From the NCBI RefSeq assembly GCF_020781835.1, contig NZ_JAJGNJ010000001.1, positions 310,001-374,000 on the forward strand: DNA of 64,000 bases. Reading direction: 5' to 3'. The notes under the pieces are model-generated. The model was not told where the DNA came from, ran no database searches, and saw only the letters and a list, made by a program, of their open reading frames with translations. The stretch comes from Microbacterium testaceum (GTDB lineage: Bacteria > Actinomycetota > Actinomycetes > Actinomycetales > Microbacteriaceae). Made by a program: the position numbers and the translations under genes. Of the stretch, positions 24,272 to 33,776 are shown piece after piece. The stretch's first letter is position 1, and every line of letters begins with the position of its first letter.

Positions 24272-27127
24272 GTGCAGGTGAGGTTCTTCGGCGGCCTTTC
24301 CGTGTCGTCGGGCGCGGACGAGGGAACCGTCCCCGGACGCGGGCAACAGGCGCTGCTGCTGCGCCTCGCCGTCGACGCCGGAACCGCGGTCGGCTATCGC
24401 GCTCTTGCCGACGACGTGTGGCCGTCGGACACCCCCGAAGACCCGCGCGCGGCGCTGCAGTCGCTCGCTTCCCGGTTGCGGCGCACCCTGCCCGAGGGAC
24501 TGCTCGCGTCGGTCCCCGGCGGCTACCGGCTCGATCTCCCCCGAGAAGAGGTCGACATCACCCGCTTCCAGGACCTCGTCGCCGACGCCCGCCGGCACGG
24601 CGACGCGGGGCTCGCACGTGAGGCGCTCGCGCTGTGGACCGGAGACCCCTGGACACCGCACGACGGCTTCGACTGGCTGGTGCGCGACCTGTGGCAGGAC
24701 CGCGGGCACGCCGAACGCCTCGCCGCCGCCGCACCGATCACCGCCCCTGCACCGGCCACCACGACACCGGCACCCGTGCCCGCCGCGATCGCCGAGCTCG
24801 TCGGGCGGGCGACCGAGCTGGACGCGATCCGTGACCGCCTCGCCACCGACCGGCTGGTCACCCTGATCGGACCGGGCGGCGCCGGCAAGACGACGCTCGC
24901 GCTCGAAAGCGTGCGCGGCGCCCCCGACGCCCTCGTCGCCGAACTCGCCCCGGCCGCGCCGGGTGAGGTGTGGGCGGCTCTCGCGGGAGCGGTGGGGCAC
25001 GGCATCCGCCTGACCGAGACCTCGGGGGGCGCACCGATGAGCTCCCGCGAGCGCGTGCTCGACGCCGTCTCCGGTCGCGACGTCGTCGTCGTGCTCGACA
25101 ACTGCGAACACGTGATCCTCGAAGCCGCCGAGGTGGCGCACACGCTGCTCGGGAGCACTCCGGGCCTGCGGATCCTCGCGACGAGTCGAGAACCGTTGGG
25201 GATCGTCGGCGAGGCGTTCGTGGACCTCGGGCCTCTGCCCGCCCTCGACGCCGACGAGCTGTTCGCCCGACGCGTGCGGTCGGCCCGCGGCACCCCTCCG
25301 TCCCCCGAGGAACGCGGGGTCGCGGAGAGCATCGTGCAGCGGCTCGACGGTCTCCCCCTGGCGATCGAACTCGCCGCGGCCCGCGCCCGGACGCTCACGC
25401 TCACCGAGATCGACGCCGGGTTGAGCGACCGCTTCGCGTTGCTGTCGCACGGGCCGCGCCTGAGCCCCGACCGGCACCGCACCCTGCGGGCACTGATCGA
25501 CTGGAGCTGGGACACCCTCACCGACGCCGAGAGAGTCGCCCTGAAGGCCGCGGCGGTGTTCCCCGACGGGGTCGGCAGCGGCGATGCCGCCGTCGTGGCC
25601 CAGGCCTTCGACGTGGATGCCACGGTCTTCGACGCCCTCGTGGACCGCTCGCTGCTCGTCCGGCGCGACGGGCGCTTCCGCCTGCTCGAGACGGTGCGCG
25701 AGTACGGACTCGACCGGCTGCGCGCCGAGGGCGCGCAGACCGCCTTCCGCGAGCGCGCGGCCGACGTGCTGACGACACTCGCGACCGCACAGGAGACTCG
25801 GATGCGCGGGCCCGGGCTGCGTGCCGGGCTCGCGTGGTTCGACGCCAACGAAGAGAACCTCTCGTCCGCCCTGCGCACCTGCGCGACGGGACGTGACCGA
25901 CGTGCCGGCCGCCGCCTGCTGCGAGCCCTGCTGTGGCCGTGGGCGGTGCGCGAACGCACCGACGAGCTGCGCCCCGCCCTGGCGACCTTTGCCGACCCGG
26001 AGGCGCCGCTCGACGACGAGCCGAGCGTTGTGATCGAGGCGCTGGCACTGTTCTCGACGTCCTTCCCCGAATTCGGCCGGGCCGTCGAGACCGATGCGGC
26101 TGCGTTCGCCGCGCGCCGTGCGCAGCTCGAGGCGGCAGCGGCACGGCATCCATCCGAGGTGAGTGTCCTCGCGGCCCCGCTCCTCCGTCTCGCCGAAACG
26201 GTGCTGCACGCCCAGGACGCCCACACGGGGCGCGCGTGGCACGTCGACGTCTCGGCGACCGACATCGACTCCGCGCCACCGTGGTCACAGGCGACGTTGC
26301 ACATGATGCGCGCCGGCGCCGCGCAGAACGCCGGCGACACCGACGCGCTGGGACGCGAGAGCGAGAGGGCGCTGCGGCTGTTCACCGAGGTGGGGGATCC
26401 GTGGGGCACCGGCATCGCCAGCCAGCTGCGCTCGGAATGGCTCGTGCTCGCGGGCCGGCTCGAGGAGGCGCTCGCCATGAGCGACCACGCCGCCGAGATC
26501 GTGGCCGGACTGTCCTCGGCATCCGACCTCCTGCAGCAACGCGCGCAGGCCGTCGGCATCCTGCTCCGACTCGATCGACTCGATGAGGCCCGCACGCGTA
26601 TCGCGGAGATGGAGGCGGTCGCCGCCAGCGACGGGTCTGTGCGCGCCCTGACGCAGGTGCAGATGGCGGCGACCCAAGTCGAGGTCGCCGCCGGGAACGG
26701 TGAGGCCGCGCTGCGCCGGGCCGATCTGATCGACCTCGATCCGGGATTTCCCGAGCAGGTCACCGCCTGGTGCGCGGCGCAGCGGGCGGAGGCGCTGCTG
26801 CTGCTCGGACGAAACGACCAGGCGCGGGAGGCTCTGCGCGCGGCCGTGCCGCTGGCCGTGCGATCGCGCGACCACCCGATCGTCGCCGCGGTCCTGGTGT
26901 CCGTCGCGGGGTGGAACGCCGCGGAGGGACGCCCCGGCGCGGCCCGAGAAGCACTCGCGCGCGCCGACGCCGTCCGCGGTGCCGCCGACGAGCGCGCCCC
27001 GTTCCGCCGATGGGTCGAGGAACGCCTCGGCGCGGACACCGGAGGAGTTCCGGCGTCCGCGCCCGGCATCCCGCCGGCCGACGTCGGCCAGGTGGATGCC
27101 GACGTGCTCGCGGCCCTGCTCGACTAG
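24272..27127 (+). CDS. AfsR/SARP-like regulator with NB-ARC ATPase and TPR region
   Basis: A 951-residue protein. Residues 1-90 form a winged-helix DNA-binding domain (VRFFGGLSVSSGADEG start, LASRLRRTL recognition region), then a short BTAD-like segment. Residues ~175-430 are an NB-ARC NTPase: Walker A GPGGAGKTT, Walker B VVVVLDNCEH, sensor LATSREPLG and GLPLAIELAAARA. The last ~450 residues are helical repeats, probably TPR. Such regulators integrate signals for specialised metabolism. TAAAGT (24259-24264) lies seven bases before GTG 24272, so the transcript is probably leaderless and starts within the end of lacI; GTG 24263 is an alternative. Its stop shares CTAG with the stop of the convergent ABC permease. 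Confidence 0.82.
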   Translation: MQVRFFGGLSVSSGADEGTVPGRGQQALLLRLAVDAGTAVGYRALADDVWPSDTPEDPRAALQSLASRLRRTLPEGLLASVPGGYRLDLPREEVDITRFQDLVADARRHGDAGLAREALALWTGDPWTPHDGFDWLVRDLWQDRGHAERLAAAAPITAPAPATTTPAPVPAAIAELVGRATELDAIRDRLATDRLVTLIGPGGAGKTTLALESVRGAPDALVAELAPAAPGEVWAALAGAVGHGIRLTETSGGAPMSSRERVLDAVSGRDVVVVLDNCEHVILEAAEVAHTLLGSTPGLRILATSREPLGIVGEAFVDLGPLPALDADELFARRVRSARGTPPSPEERGVAESIVQRLDGLPLAIELAAARARTLTLTEIDAGLSDRFALLSHGPRLSPDRHRTLRALIDWSWDTLTDAERVALKAAAVFPDGVGSGDAAVVAQAFDVDATVFDALVDRSLLVRRDGRFRLLETVREYGLDRLRAEGAQTAFRERAADVLTTLATAQETRMRGPGLRAGLAWFDANEENLSSALRTCATGRDRRAGRRLLRALLWPWAVRERTDELRPALATFADPEAPLDDEPSVVIEALALFSTSFPEFGRAVETDAAAFAARRAQLEAAAARHPSEVSVLAAPLLRLAETVLHAQDAHTGRAWHVDVSATDIDSAPPWSQATLHMMRAGAAQNAGDTDALGRESERALRLFTEVGDPWGTGIASQLRSEWLVLAGRLEEALAMSDHAAEIVAGLSSASDLLQQRAQAVGILLRLDRLDEARTRIAEMEAVAASDGSVRALTQVQMAATQVEVAAGNGEAALRRADLIDLDPGFPEQVTAWCAAQRAEALLLLGRNDQAREALRAAVPLAVRSRDHPIVAAVLVSVAGWNAAEGRPGAAREALARADAVRGAADERAPFRRWVEERLGADTGGVPASAPGIPPADVGQVDADVLAALLD

Positions 27128-27927
27128 GCCTTGCGCATGTAGGCGCGGACCGTGAGCGGCGCGAACACCGCCACGATGACGGCCGCGCCGACGAGCGACA
27201 GGACCGCGTCGGAGCCGAGCGTTCCGCTGTTGACCAGGTCGCGCACCGCGGTGACCAGATGCGACACCGGATTGATGTCGACGAACCACTGCAGCCACGA
27301 CGGCATCGTGTTCGCGGGCACGAACGCGTTCGACAGGAACGTCAACGGGAACAGGATCAGGATCGATACGCCCTGCACGCTCGACGCGGTCCGGGCGATC
27401 ACGCCGAAGAAGGCGAAGATCCAGCTGATCGCCCATGAGCACACGATCACGAGGATGCCCGCGAGCACGACCGAGCCGAAGCCGCCTTCGGGCCGGAACC
27501 CCATGATGTACCCCATGGTGAACGTCAGCGTCGTGGCGATCGCGTAGCGGACGGTATCGGCCAGCAGCGCCCCCGACAGCGGCGAGATGCGCGCGATCGG
27601 CAGCGACCGGAACCGGTCGAACACGCCCTTGTCCATGTCTTCGCGCAACTGCACGCCCGTCACGACCGAGGTCGTGATGACCGTCTGGACGAGGATGCCG
27701 GGGATGACGATCGGCAGGTAGCTCGCGACGTCGCCGGCGATCGCGCCGCCGAAGATGTACGTGAACATCAGGGTGAACAGGATCGGCTGCACCGTGACGT
27801 CGATGAGCTGTTCGGGCGTGCGACGGATCTTCAGCAGACCGCGCCACGCCATGGTGACGGTGTTGCGGACCGTCTGACCGAGCCCCGCGGTACGGGGCAG
27901 GTCGCGCGGGATCGCGATCGTGGTCAT
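27124..27927 (-). CDS. ABC-2 type exporter permease (DrrB-like)
   Basis: A 267-residue integral membrane protein with about six helices and the ABC-2 pattern: VTVQPILFTLMFTYIFGGAI near residue 50, an amphipathic region RFRSLPIARISPLSGALLAD, and a C-terminal segment with WLQWFVDINPVSHLVTAVRD. It matches DrrB-type partners of drug exporters. ATG 27927 overlaps the stop of the ATPase gene (ATGA) and has GGAAGGAG upstream. It forms a two-gene unit with the ATPase. It may export a metabolite made or sensed under the AfsR-like regulator, but the two units face each other and the link is only positional. Confidence 0.88.
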   Translation of the reverse strand: MTTIAIPRDLPRTAGLGQTVRNTVTMAWRGLLKIRRTPEQLIDVTVQPILFTLMFTYIFGGAIAGDVASYLPIVIPGILVQTVITTSVVTGVQLREDMDKGVFDRFRSLPIARISPLSGALLADTVRYAIATTLTFTMGYIMGFRPEGGFGSVVLAGILVIVCSWAISWIFAFFGVIARTASSVQGVSILILFPLTFLSNAFVPANTMPSWLQWFVDINPVSHLVTAVRDLVNSGTLGSDAVLSLVGAAVIVAVFAPLTVRAYMRKA

Positions 27928-28934
27928 GCGCGGACTCCTTCCAGGTCGGCGGCGCTCTCGCGCGCCGCATCGTCGTCGGCCGGCAGTCCGCTGCCGGTGA
28001 GGGTGAGGAAGACCTCGTCGAGCGTGGGCTGCTGCACACTGAACTCGCTCAGGTGCACCCCCGCGTCGCGGAAGGCCACGAGCAGATCGGTGACCTGGTC
28101 CGGATCGGACATCGGCACCGTGAGGCGTGCCGCCTCCGGGGACACGATGGCCGTGGCATCCAGGACCCGTCCGATCGTGGCGCGCGCGACCTCGAGATCG
28201 GAGCCCGGCTGCAGCCGCAGGATCAGGGACGCCTGACCGACGGATGCCTTGAGCTCGAGCGCCGTGCCCTCGGCGACGACGCGTCCGCGGTCGATCACGG
28301 CGATGCGGTCGGCGAGCTGGTCGGCCTCGTCGAGGTACTGCGTGGTGAGGACGACCGTGGAGCCGGTCGACACAAGGCGGCGGATCGTGTCCCACATCTG
28401 TCCGCGAGTGCGGGGGTCCAGGCCCGTGGTCGGCTCGTCGAGGAAGATGAGCGGCGGTTGGGCGATGAGCGATGCCGCGAGGTCGAGTCGCCGGCGCATG
28501 CCGCCGGAGAACTTCGCGAGCGGCCGGGAGGCGGCCTCGGTGAGGCCGAACTCCTCGAGGAGCTCCGTCGCCTTGCGGCGGGCATCGGCGCGGGAGAGCC
28601 CGAGCAGGCGCGCGAAGATGACGAGGTTCTCGGTGGCCGAGAGCTTCTCGTCGACGGAGGCGAACTGCCCGGTGAGGCCGATGAGCTGCCGCACGACGTG
28701 CGCGTCCTTCACGACGTCGTGGCCGAAGATCTCGGCCCGCCCGCCGTCGGGACGCAGCAGCGTCGTGAGCATGCTGATGGTGGTGGTCTTGCCGGCACCG
28801 TTGGGGCCGAGAACGCCGTAGACGGTCCCGGCTTCGACGACGAGGTCAACGCCGTCGACGGCCCTGTTCGAGCCGAACGTCTTGACGAGCCCTTCGGCTC
28901 GCACCGCGGGAACGCGGGTGGTTGAGGTGGTCAT
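27924..28934 (-). CDS. ABC exporter ATP-binding protein (DrrA-like)
   Basis: A 336-residue ATPase with Walker A GPNGAGKTTT, Q-loop LTGQFASVDEKL, signature FSGGMRRRLD, Walker B LIFLDEPTTGLD and H-loop region VVLTTQYLDEADQL (a Gln-Tyr in place of the common Thr-His, as in other DrrA proteins). The ~100-residue C-terminal domain fits DrrA-type drug exporters. ATG 28934 is preceded on the minus strand by CATCCT six bases upstream, a plausible leaderless promoter. Coupled to the permease by ATGA. The exported compound is unknown. Confidence 0.9.
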   Translation of the reverse strand: MTTSTTRVPAVRAEGLVKTFGSNRAVDGVDLVVEAGTVYGVLGPNGAGKTTTISMLTTLLRPDGGRAEIFGHDVVKDAHVVRQLIGLTGQFASVDEKLSATENLVIFARLLGLSRADARRKATELLEEFGLTEAASRPLAKFSGGMRRRLDLAASLIAQPPLIFLDEPTTGLDPRTRGQMWDTIRRLVSTGSTVVLTTQYLDEADQLADRIAVIDRGRVVAEGTALELKASVGQASLILRLQPGSDLEVARATIGRVLDATAIVSPEAARLTVPMSDPDQVTDLLVAFRDAGVHLSEFSVQQPTLDEVFLTLTGSGLPADDDAARESAADLEGVRA

Positions 28935-29025
28935 GACGACAGGATGCGCCGGGCGCCCTGTCGCGCCGCTGTCACGGCGGGGGCGGTGCTGTCACGGCGC
29001 TGTCACGGGCGGACACCGAAGAAGA

Positions 29026-29064
29026 AGACCGGATGCCATGACCCCGGGTCATGGCATCCGGTCT
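29026..29064 (-). terminator. Strong terminator downstream of glyQS
   Basis: An 18-bp perfect stem (AGACCGGATGCCATGACC with its complement) around a CCG loop. On the minus strand it is followed by TCTTCTTCTTC, a pyrimidine-rich tail, so it is a good intrinsic terminator for the glycyl-tRNA synthetase transcript. The stem contains the GGATGCC heptamer and its inverse. Confidence 0.85.
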
Positions 29065-29076
29065 CTGTCGTTGATC

Positions 29077-30465
29077 TCAGGCGCCGCGCAGGCGCTCCGC
29101 CAGGTAAGCGTGCAGGCCGTCGAGGGGGATGCGCTCCTGGCCCATCGTGTCGCGGTCGCGGACGGTCACGGCGTTGTCGTCGAGCGAGTCGAAGTCGACG
29201 GTGACGCAGTAGGGCGTGCCGATCTCGTCCTGGCGGCGGTAGCGGCGGCCGATCGCGCCGGCATCGTCGAAGTCGACGTTCCAGCCGGCCGAGCGCAGCG
29301 TGTCGGCGACTTCGCGGGCCAGGGGCGACAGGCGCTCGTTGCGCGACAGCGGCAGCACGGCGGCCTTCACGGGCGCCAGGCGCGGGTCGAGCTTCAGCAC
29401 CGTGCGGGTGTCGGTGCCGCCCTTGGCGTTAGGCACCTCTTCCTCGCGGTACGCGTCGACGAGGAACGCCATCATCGCGCGCGTCAGACCGAACGAGGGC
29501 TCGATGACGTACGGGGTGTACTTCTCACCCGACGCCTGGTCGAAGTACGTCAGGCTCGAGCCCGAGGCATCCGAGTGGCTCTTCAGGTCGTAGTCGGTGC
29601 GGTTGGCGACGCCCATGAGCTCGCCCCACTCCTTGCCCGGGAAGCCGAAGCGGTACTCGACGTCGATCGTGCCTGCCGAGTAGTGCGCGCGATCCTCTTC
29701 GGGGACATCGAAGCGCTTCATGTTCTCGGGGTCGATCCCGAGCTCGACGAACCAGTTCCAGCACGCCTCGACCCAGTGCTCGAACCACTCCTGCGCCTCC
29801 GCCGGGGGCGTGAAGTACTCGATCTCCATCTGCTCGAACTCGCGCGTGCGGAAGATGAAGTTCCCGGGGGTGATCTCGTTGCGGAACGCCTTGCCCACCT
29901 GACCGACGCCGAACGGGGGCTTGCGACGCGATGCCGTGAGCACGTTCGAGAAGTTCACGAAGATGCCCTGCGCGGTCTCGGGCCGCAGGAAGTACAGGCC
30001 CGACTCGTCGTCGACGACGCCGAGGTAGGTCTTCACCAGCCCCGAGAACGCCTTCGGCTCGGTGTACTGGCCCTTCGTGCCGCAGTTGGGGCACGGAATG
30101 TCGGCGAGGCCGTTCTCGGCCTTGCGGCCCTTGCGGGCCTCGAAGTCCTCGATGAGGTTGTCGGCGCGGAAGCGCTTGTGGCAGTGCAGGCACTCCACGA
30201 GCGGGTCGGTGAACGTCGCGACGTGACCCGACGCCTCCCACACGCGCTTGGGCAGGATGATGCTGGAATCCAGCCCCACCATGTCGCCGCGGCCGCGCAC
30301 GAACGTCTGCCACCACTGCCGACGGATGTTCTCCTTCAGCTCGGTGCCGAGGGGGCCGTAGTCCCACGCCGAACGCGAACCGCCGTAGATCTCACCGGCC
30401 TGGAACACGAACCCGCGGTGTCGAGCGAGCGAGATGACCTTGTCGAGGCGGGACTGTTCGGCCAC
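29077..30465 (-). CDS. glyQS: Glycyl-tRNA synthetase, single-chain class II type
   Basis: A 462-residue class II aminoacyl-tRNA synthetase that charges tRNA-Gly. Visible features include the N-terminal [18 protein letters not shown], zinc-binding cysteines in CLHCHKRF and CPNCGTKG, motif 2 in [20 protein letters not shown], and a C-terminal anticodon-binding domain ([20 protein letters not shown]). GTG 30465 is preceded by GGAG; a TAAACT box (minus strand, 30522-30527) gives a leader of about 55 bases. It stands alone, with a strong terminator behind it. Confidence 0.96.
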   Translation of the reverse strand: MAEQSRLDKVISLARHRGFVFQAGEIYGGSRSAWDYGPLGTELKENIRRQWWQTFVRGRGDMVGLDSSIILPKRVWEASGHVATFTDPLVECLHCHKRFRADNLIEDFEARKGRKAENGLADIPCPNCGTKGQYTEPKAFSGLVKTYLGVVDDESGLYFLRPETAQGIFVNFSNVLTASRRKPPFGVGQVGKAFRNEITPGNFIFRTREFEQMEIEYFTPPAEAQEWFEHWVEACWNWFVELGIDPENMKRFDVPEEDRAHYSAGTIDVEYRFGFPGKEWGELMGVANRTDYDLKSHSDASGSSLTYFDQASGEKYTPYVIEPSFGLTRAMMAFLVDAYREEEVPNAKGGTDTRTVLKLDPRLAPVKAAVLPLSRNERLSPLAREVADTLRSAGWNVDFDDAGAIGRRYRRQDEIGTPYCVTVDFDSLDDNAVTVRDRDTMGQERIPLDGLHAYLAERLRGA

Positions 30466-30544
30466 GGTGGCTCCAATGGTCGGGAAAGCGGTGGGATGCC
30501 GCGAAAACGCGCGGGAACTCTAGTTTATCGAGCGGCGCCGCGCC

Positions 30545-31678
30545 TCATCGCGCGATCCGCTCGGTGCGCACCGTGAACGCGTCGAGCGCCGCCTCATCGA
30601 TCTCGACGCCGAGCCCCGGTCCAGTCGGGACGCGCACGTGGCCGTCCTCGATGATGGCGGGCTCCGTCACGATGTCGCGGTCGTAGAAGCGGGCGGATGC
30701 CGAGATGTCGCCGGGGAGCGTGAAACCCGGGAGCGCCGCGAGCGCGGCGTTGGCGGCCCGCCCGATGCCGGTCTCGAGCATGCCGCCGCACCACACGGGG
30801 ATCCCGGCGGCGCGGCACCGGTCGTGGATCGCGAGCGCTTCGAGGTAGCCCCCGACCCGCCCGGCCTTGATGTTGATGATCGCCGCGGCACCGAGCTGCA
30901 GCGCGTCGGCGGCGGCCTTGTCGGACACGATCGACTCGTCCAGGCAGATCGGGGTGGAGAGCCGCCGGGCCAGGGTCGCGTGGTCGACGATGTCGTCCTC
31001 CTGCAGCGGTTGCTCGATGAGCAGGAGGTCGAAGGCGTCGAGCCGTTCCAGCGTCGGGGCGTCCGCGAGGGTGTACGCGGAGTTGGCATCCACTTGCAGG
31101 GGAATGCCACCGAAAGCCGCCCGCACGGCGGCGGTGTCGTCGATGTCACGGCCCGGTTTGATCTTGATCTTGATGCGCACGTAGCCCTCGTCGAGGTACG
31201 CCGCCACCGCGTCGACGAGCGCGGCCGGGTCGCGCTGGATCCCGACCGAGACGCCGGAGGGCACGCGCTCCTTCTCCGCGCCGAGGTACTCGCCGAAGCT
31301 GCGGCCCTCGGCGCGCAGTGCGGCGTCGATCACGGCGAGCTCGAGTCCGGCCTTGGCCATGCGGTGCCCGACGACCGGAGCAAGGGTGCCGGCGACCTCC
31401 TCGGGCGCGAGCGTGCGGCGTTGGAGCAGGGCCGGCGCGAGAAAGCGGGTGAGCACGTCCCACGCGCCGTGCGTGTACTCGCTGGAGTAGGAGGGTTCCG
31501 CCTGCGTGACGACCTCGCCCCAGCCGACGCCGTCGGCGGTCTCCGCGCGGACGACGATCACCTCGCGCACGGTCTCGGTGCCGAACGACGTCGTGAACGG
31601 CGACACCAGGGGGATCTGCAGGACGCGCAGCTCGACGGCATCCAGGATCACGGGGGCGGCGGGGGTGCGGGGCGGCAT
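30545..31678 (-). CDS. menC: o-Succinylbenzoate synthase (enolase superfamily)
   Basis: A 377-residue enolase-superfamily enzyme. The catalytic K-x-K appears in VRIKIKIKPG, the metal ligands in LQVDANSAY, LLIEQPL and CLDESIV, and the second lysine in IINIKAGRVGG. It is of the MenC/N-acylamino-acid racemase subgroup that makes o-succinylbenzoate in menaquinone synthesis; some members racemise N-acylamino acids instead. No other men gene is nearby, so either is possible. ATG 31678 is six bases after TACCCT on the minus strand, fitting leaderless expression; an upstream extension would be Arg-rich repeat-region sequence. Confidence 0.85.
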   Translation of the reverse strand: MPPRTPAAPVILDAVELRVLQIPLVSPFTTSFGTETVREVIVVRAETADGVGWGEVVTQAEPSYSSEYTHGAWDVLTRFLAPALLQRRTLAPEEVAGTLAPVVGHRMAKAGLELAVIDAALRAEGRSFGEYLGAEKERVPSGVSVGIQRDPAALVDAVAAYLDEGYVRIKIKIKPGRDIDDTAAVRAAFGGIPLQVDANSAYTLADAPTLERLDAFDLLLIEQPLQEDDIVDHATLARRLSTPICLDESIVSDKAAADALQLGAAAIINIKAGRVGGYLEALAIHDRCRAAGIPVWCGGMLETGIGRAANAALAALPGFTLPGDISASARFYDRDIVTEPAIIEDGHVRVPTGPGLGVEIDEAALDAFTVRTERIAR

Positions 31679-31702
31679 GAGGGCAGGGTATCCGGCGTTG
31701 TG

Positions 31703-31959
31703 TCCCCGACCAGCCGCACACCTCCGGCAATTCGACCCACGCACGGACCCGGATGCCACGGCACCGACCGGTTCTGCAGGAGTTACGCCTCCCGCAACCC
31801 CTCGTACGCGGCATCCACGGACCCGCACCCGCATCCCCTCCGTCATGCCCCCGATCAGCCGCACAACTCCGGCACAACAACCCCGGCACGACCCGGATGC
31901 CAAGGCACCAACCGGTTCTGCAGGAGTTGCGCCTGCCGCCGTAACCCCTCGCGCGCGGC
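31703..31959. repeat. Imperfect ~110-bp direct repeat in a 329-bp gene-free gap
   Basis: Copy A (about 31703-31811) and copy B (about 31848-31959) share CCCGAYCAGCCGCACA, CCCGGATGCCA, and CCGGTTCTGCAGGAGTT in the same order about 145 bp apart. No credible coding frame covers them. They fill the divergent gap between menC and an SDR gene and may be an intergenic repeat family or a tandemly duplicated regulatory region. Confidence 0.7.
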
Positions 31960-32007
31960 GTGGCAAGGCCGCTGTCGCGACGGGAACCCCCGCGTAGCGT
32001 CGCGGTC

Positions 32008-32814
32008 ATGAGCGACTTCACTCCCCGTCACGCGATCGTCACCGGTTCGGACTCGGGCATCGGCGCCGCCACCGCCCTCGCGCTCGCCGAGGCCGGTATG
32101 GACGTGGCCATCACGTACCACAGCGACAAGGACGGCGCCGAGGAGACGGCCGAGGGCGTCCGAGCACGAGGCGGCCGCGCGATCGTCGCGCAGTTCGACG
32201 CGACCGATTTCGCCTCTGTGCCCGGCGCGGTGAACGCCATGGCCGACGACCTCGGCGGGCTGGACGTCTTCGTCAACAACGCCGGTGGCGGCATCGGCGG
32301 ACCGTTCCTCGACCTCGACCTCGACACCTGGCGCACCGACATCGCGCTGAACCTCGACGGCGCCTTCCTCGCCCTGCACACGGCCGCCCGGCGGATGGTG
32401 AAGGCCGGCAACGGCGGACGCCTCATCGCGGTGTCGAGCGTGCACGAGCACCAGCCGCGCGTCGGGTCGGCGCCGTACGTCGCGGCCAAGCACGGCCTCG
32501 GCGGGCTCATCAAGACCATGGCGCTCGAACTCGGGCAGTACGGCATCACCGCGAACGCCGTCGCGCCGGGCGAGATCGCCACGCCCATCAACGACATGGA
32601 CCCCGAGGATGCCGACCGCGTCCACCGTCCCGGCATCCCGCTCGGCCGCCCCGGAAAGCCGACCGAGATCGCCGACGTCATCCGGTTCCTGGCTTCGCCG
32701 TCGGGGTCGTACGTCACGGGTGCGAGCTGGGTCGTCGACGGCGGGATGCTGCAGATGGGCCCGCAGGCGGGATCGCACATGGAGTCGGACGCGTGGCGTT
32801 CGGCCGGAGAGTGA
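32008..32814 (+). CDS. SDR family oxidoreductase
   Basis: A 268-residue short-chain dehydrogenase with the NAD(P)-binding TGSDSGIGAAT, the NNAGGG motif, catalytic Ser in AVSSVHEHQ and Tyr-x-x-x-Lys in PYVAAKHGLG. The C-terminal YVTGASWVVDGGMLQ is typical. The substrate is unknown. ATG 32008 lies seven bases after TAGCGT (31995-32000), so a leaderless transcript is likely. A small acidic gene follows after seven bases. Confidence 0.88.
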   Translation: MSDFTPRHAIVTGSDSGIGAATALALAEAGMDVAITYHSDKDGAEETAEGVRARGGRAIVAQFDATDFASVPGAVNAMADDLGGLDVFVNNAGGGIGGPFLDLDLDTWRTDIALNLDGAFLALHTAARRMVKAGNGGRLIAVSSVHEHQPRVGSAPYVAAKHGLGGLIKTMALELGQYGITANAVAPGEIATPINDMDPEDADRVHRPGIPLGRPGKPTEIADVIRFLASPSGSYVTGASWVVDGGMLQMGPQAGSHMESDAWRSAGE

Positions 32815-32821
32815 GGACGCG

Positions 32822-33031
32822 ATGAGCGACGAGAAGAGCTTCGAAGAGAACCGTCACGACCAGCTGACCAGCGCCCCGAAGGCGACGGAAGAGGATGCCG
32901 CGCCGCGCTTCGATGTCACGAAGCACGACGGTGTCACCCGCATCGACGTGCGCGACGACGCCGCTGTGCGTCCGGGTCCCGGGCAGGGCGATCCCGCCGC
33001 CGAGAGAGACGAGCCTGTTTCGGGCGACTGA
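32822..33031 (+). CDS. Small acidic hydrophilic protein
   Basis: A 69-residue, highly charged protein without membrane or signal segments, with a basic-acidic mix (EENRHDQLTSAPKATEED; VTRIDVRDDAAVRPGPGQG) suggesting disorder. I do not know its function; similar short proteins in Microbacteriaceae are sometimes misnamed multidrug transporter. GAGGACGCG serves as ribosome site. It follows the SDR gene by seven bases and is probably co-transcribed. Confidence 0.65.
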   Translation: MSDEKSFEENRHDQLTSAPKATEEDAAPRFDVTKHDGVTRIDVRDDAAVRPGPGQGDPAAERDEPVSGD

Positions 33032-33034
33032 CGC

Positions 33035-33727
33035 TCAGACCAGCAGGTAACCGCGCCGGTCGACGCCGCCGATGCGGAGACCGGATGCCAGGTGCTCCCG
33101 CAGCGCGTCACGCACGCGGTACCGCCACTCGGCGGCGGCCGTCGGGTCGCTGCGGCGGAGCGTCTCGACGTCATCGGGGATCTCGACGATCGCGCGCACC
33201 TCGTCGTCGCGGGGCGTCGGCGACGGCGGCTCGGCCACGGCCCACGACACCATCAGCCGGTCGGACTCGTCGCCGCGGTTGACGTCGTCCGGCATCTCGC
33301 CGTACTGATTCACCAGGTATTCGGTCGCGCGGGCGCCGAGGATCGCGAGGTTGAAGTGGGCGTTGCGGCGGATGAGCGGATCGAACGTCCAGGTGATGCG
33401 TCCGATCCCCCGCTCCAGCGCCCACTCGCGCTGATGCGCCTTGAGCTGCCGTCCGAGCCCGCGCCCCTGGTACCCGGGCAGGATGCCGGTGATGTGCGAG
33501 TGCATCGTGCGCTCAGCGGGCGGCCCGAAGAACGCCGCGGACGCGCCGATGATCTCGTCGCCGTCGTACAGCCCGACCACGTAGTTGCCGGAGTGCTCGA
33601 GCGCCCGCAGGATGTTCGACGGCATCGTCGCGCGATCGCCGACCCACACCTCGTCGAACAGCCGGGACCCGGCCTCGATCGCCTCCAGGGTGTCCAGCGG
33701 GCGGATGTCGATGCCGGTCGTGCTCAT
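33035..33727 (-). CDS. GNAT-family acetyltransferase-like protein
   Basis: A 230-residue protein whose residues ~40-150 show the GNAT pattern: a strand (GNYVVGLYDGDEIIGASAAF), then the acetyl-CoA loop in ITGILPGYQGRGLGRQLK, which matches Q/R-x-x-G-x-G/A. The C-terminal part with RRNAHFNLAILGARATEYLV resembles predicted acetyltransferases of COG3375. The acceptor is unknown. ATG 33727 follows CAGACT by six bases on the minus strand. Convergent with the small acidic gene at a 3-base gap. Confidence 0.78.
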   Translation of the reverse strand: MSTTGIDIRPLDTLEAIEAGSRLFDEVWVGDRATMPSNILRALEHSGNYVVGLYDGDEIIGASAAFFGPPAERTMHSHITGILPGYQGRGLGRQLKAHQREWALERGIGRITWTFDPLIRRNAHFNLAILGARATEYLVNQYGEMPDDVNRGDESDRLMVSWAVAEPPSPTPRDDEVRAIVEIPDDVETLRRSDPTAAAEWRYRVRDALREHLASGLRIGGVDRRGYLLV

Positions 33728-33776
33728 GCGTCGAGTCTGGCACCCGGGATGCCGTCCCGCCGTGCCGCTCGTCGCG

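Noticed and set aside
29026..29064. Perfect 18-bp inverted repeat as a transposon end or attachment site
   Set aside because: Single copy as a hairpin, directly behind glyQS with a pyrimidine tail; a terminator explains it.
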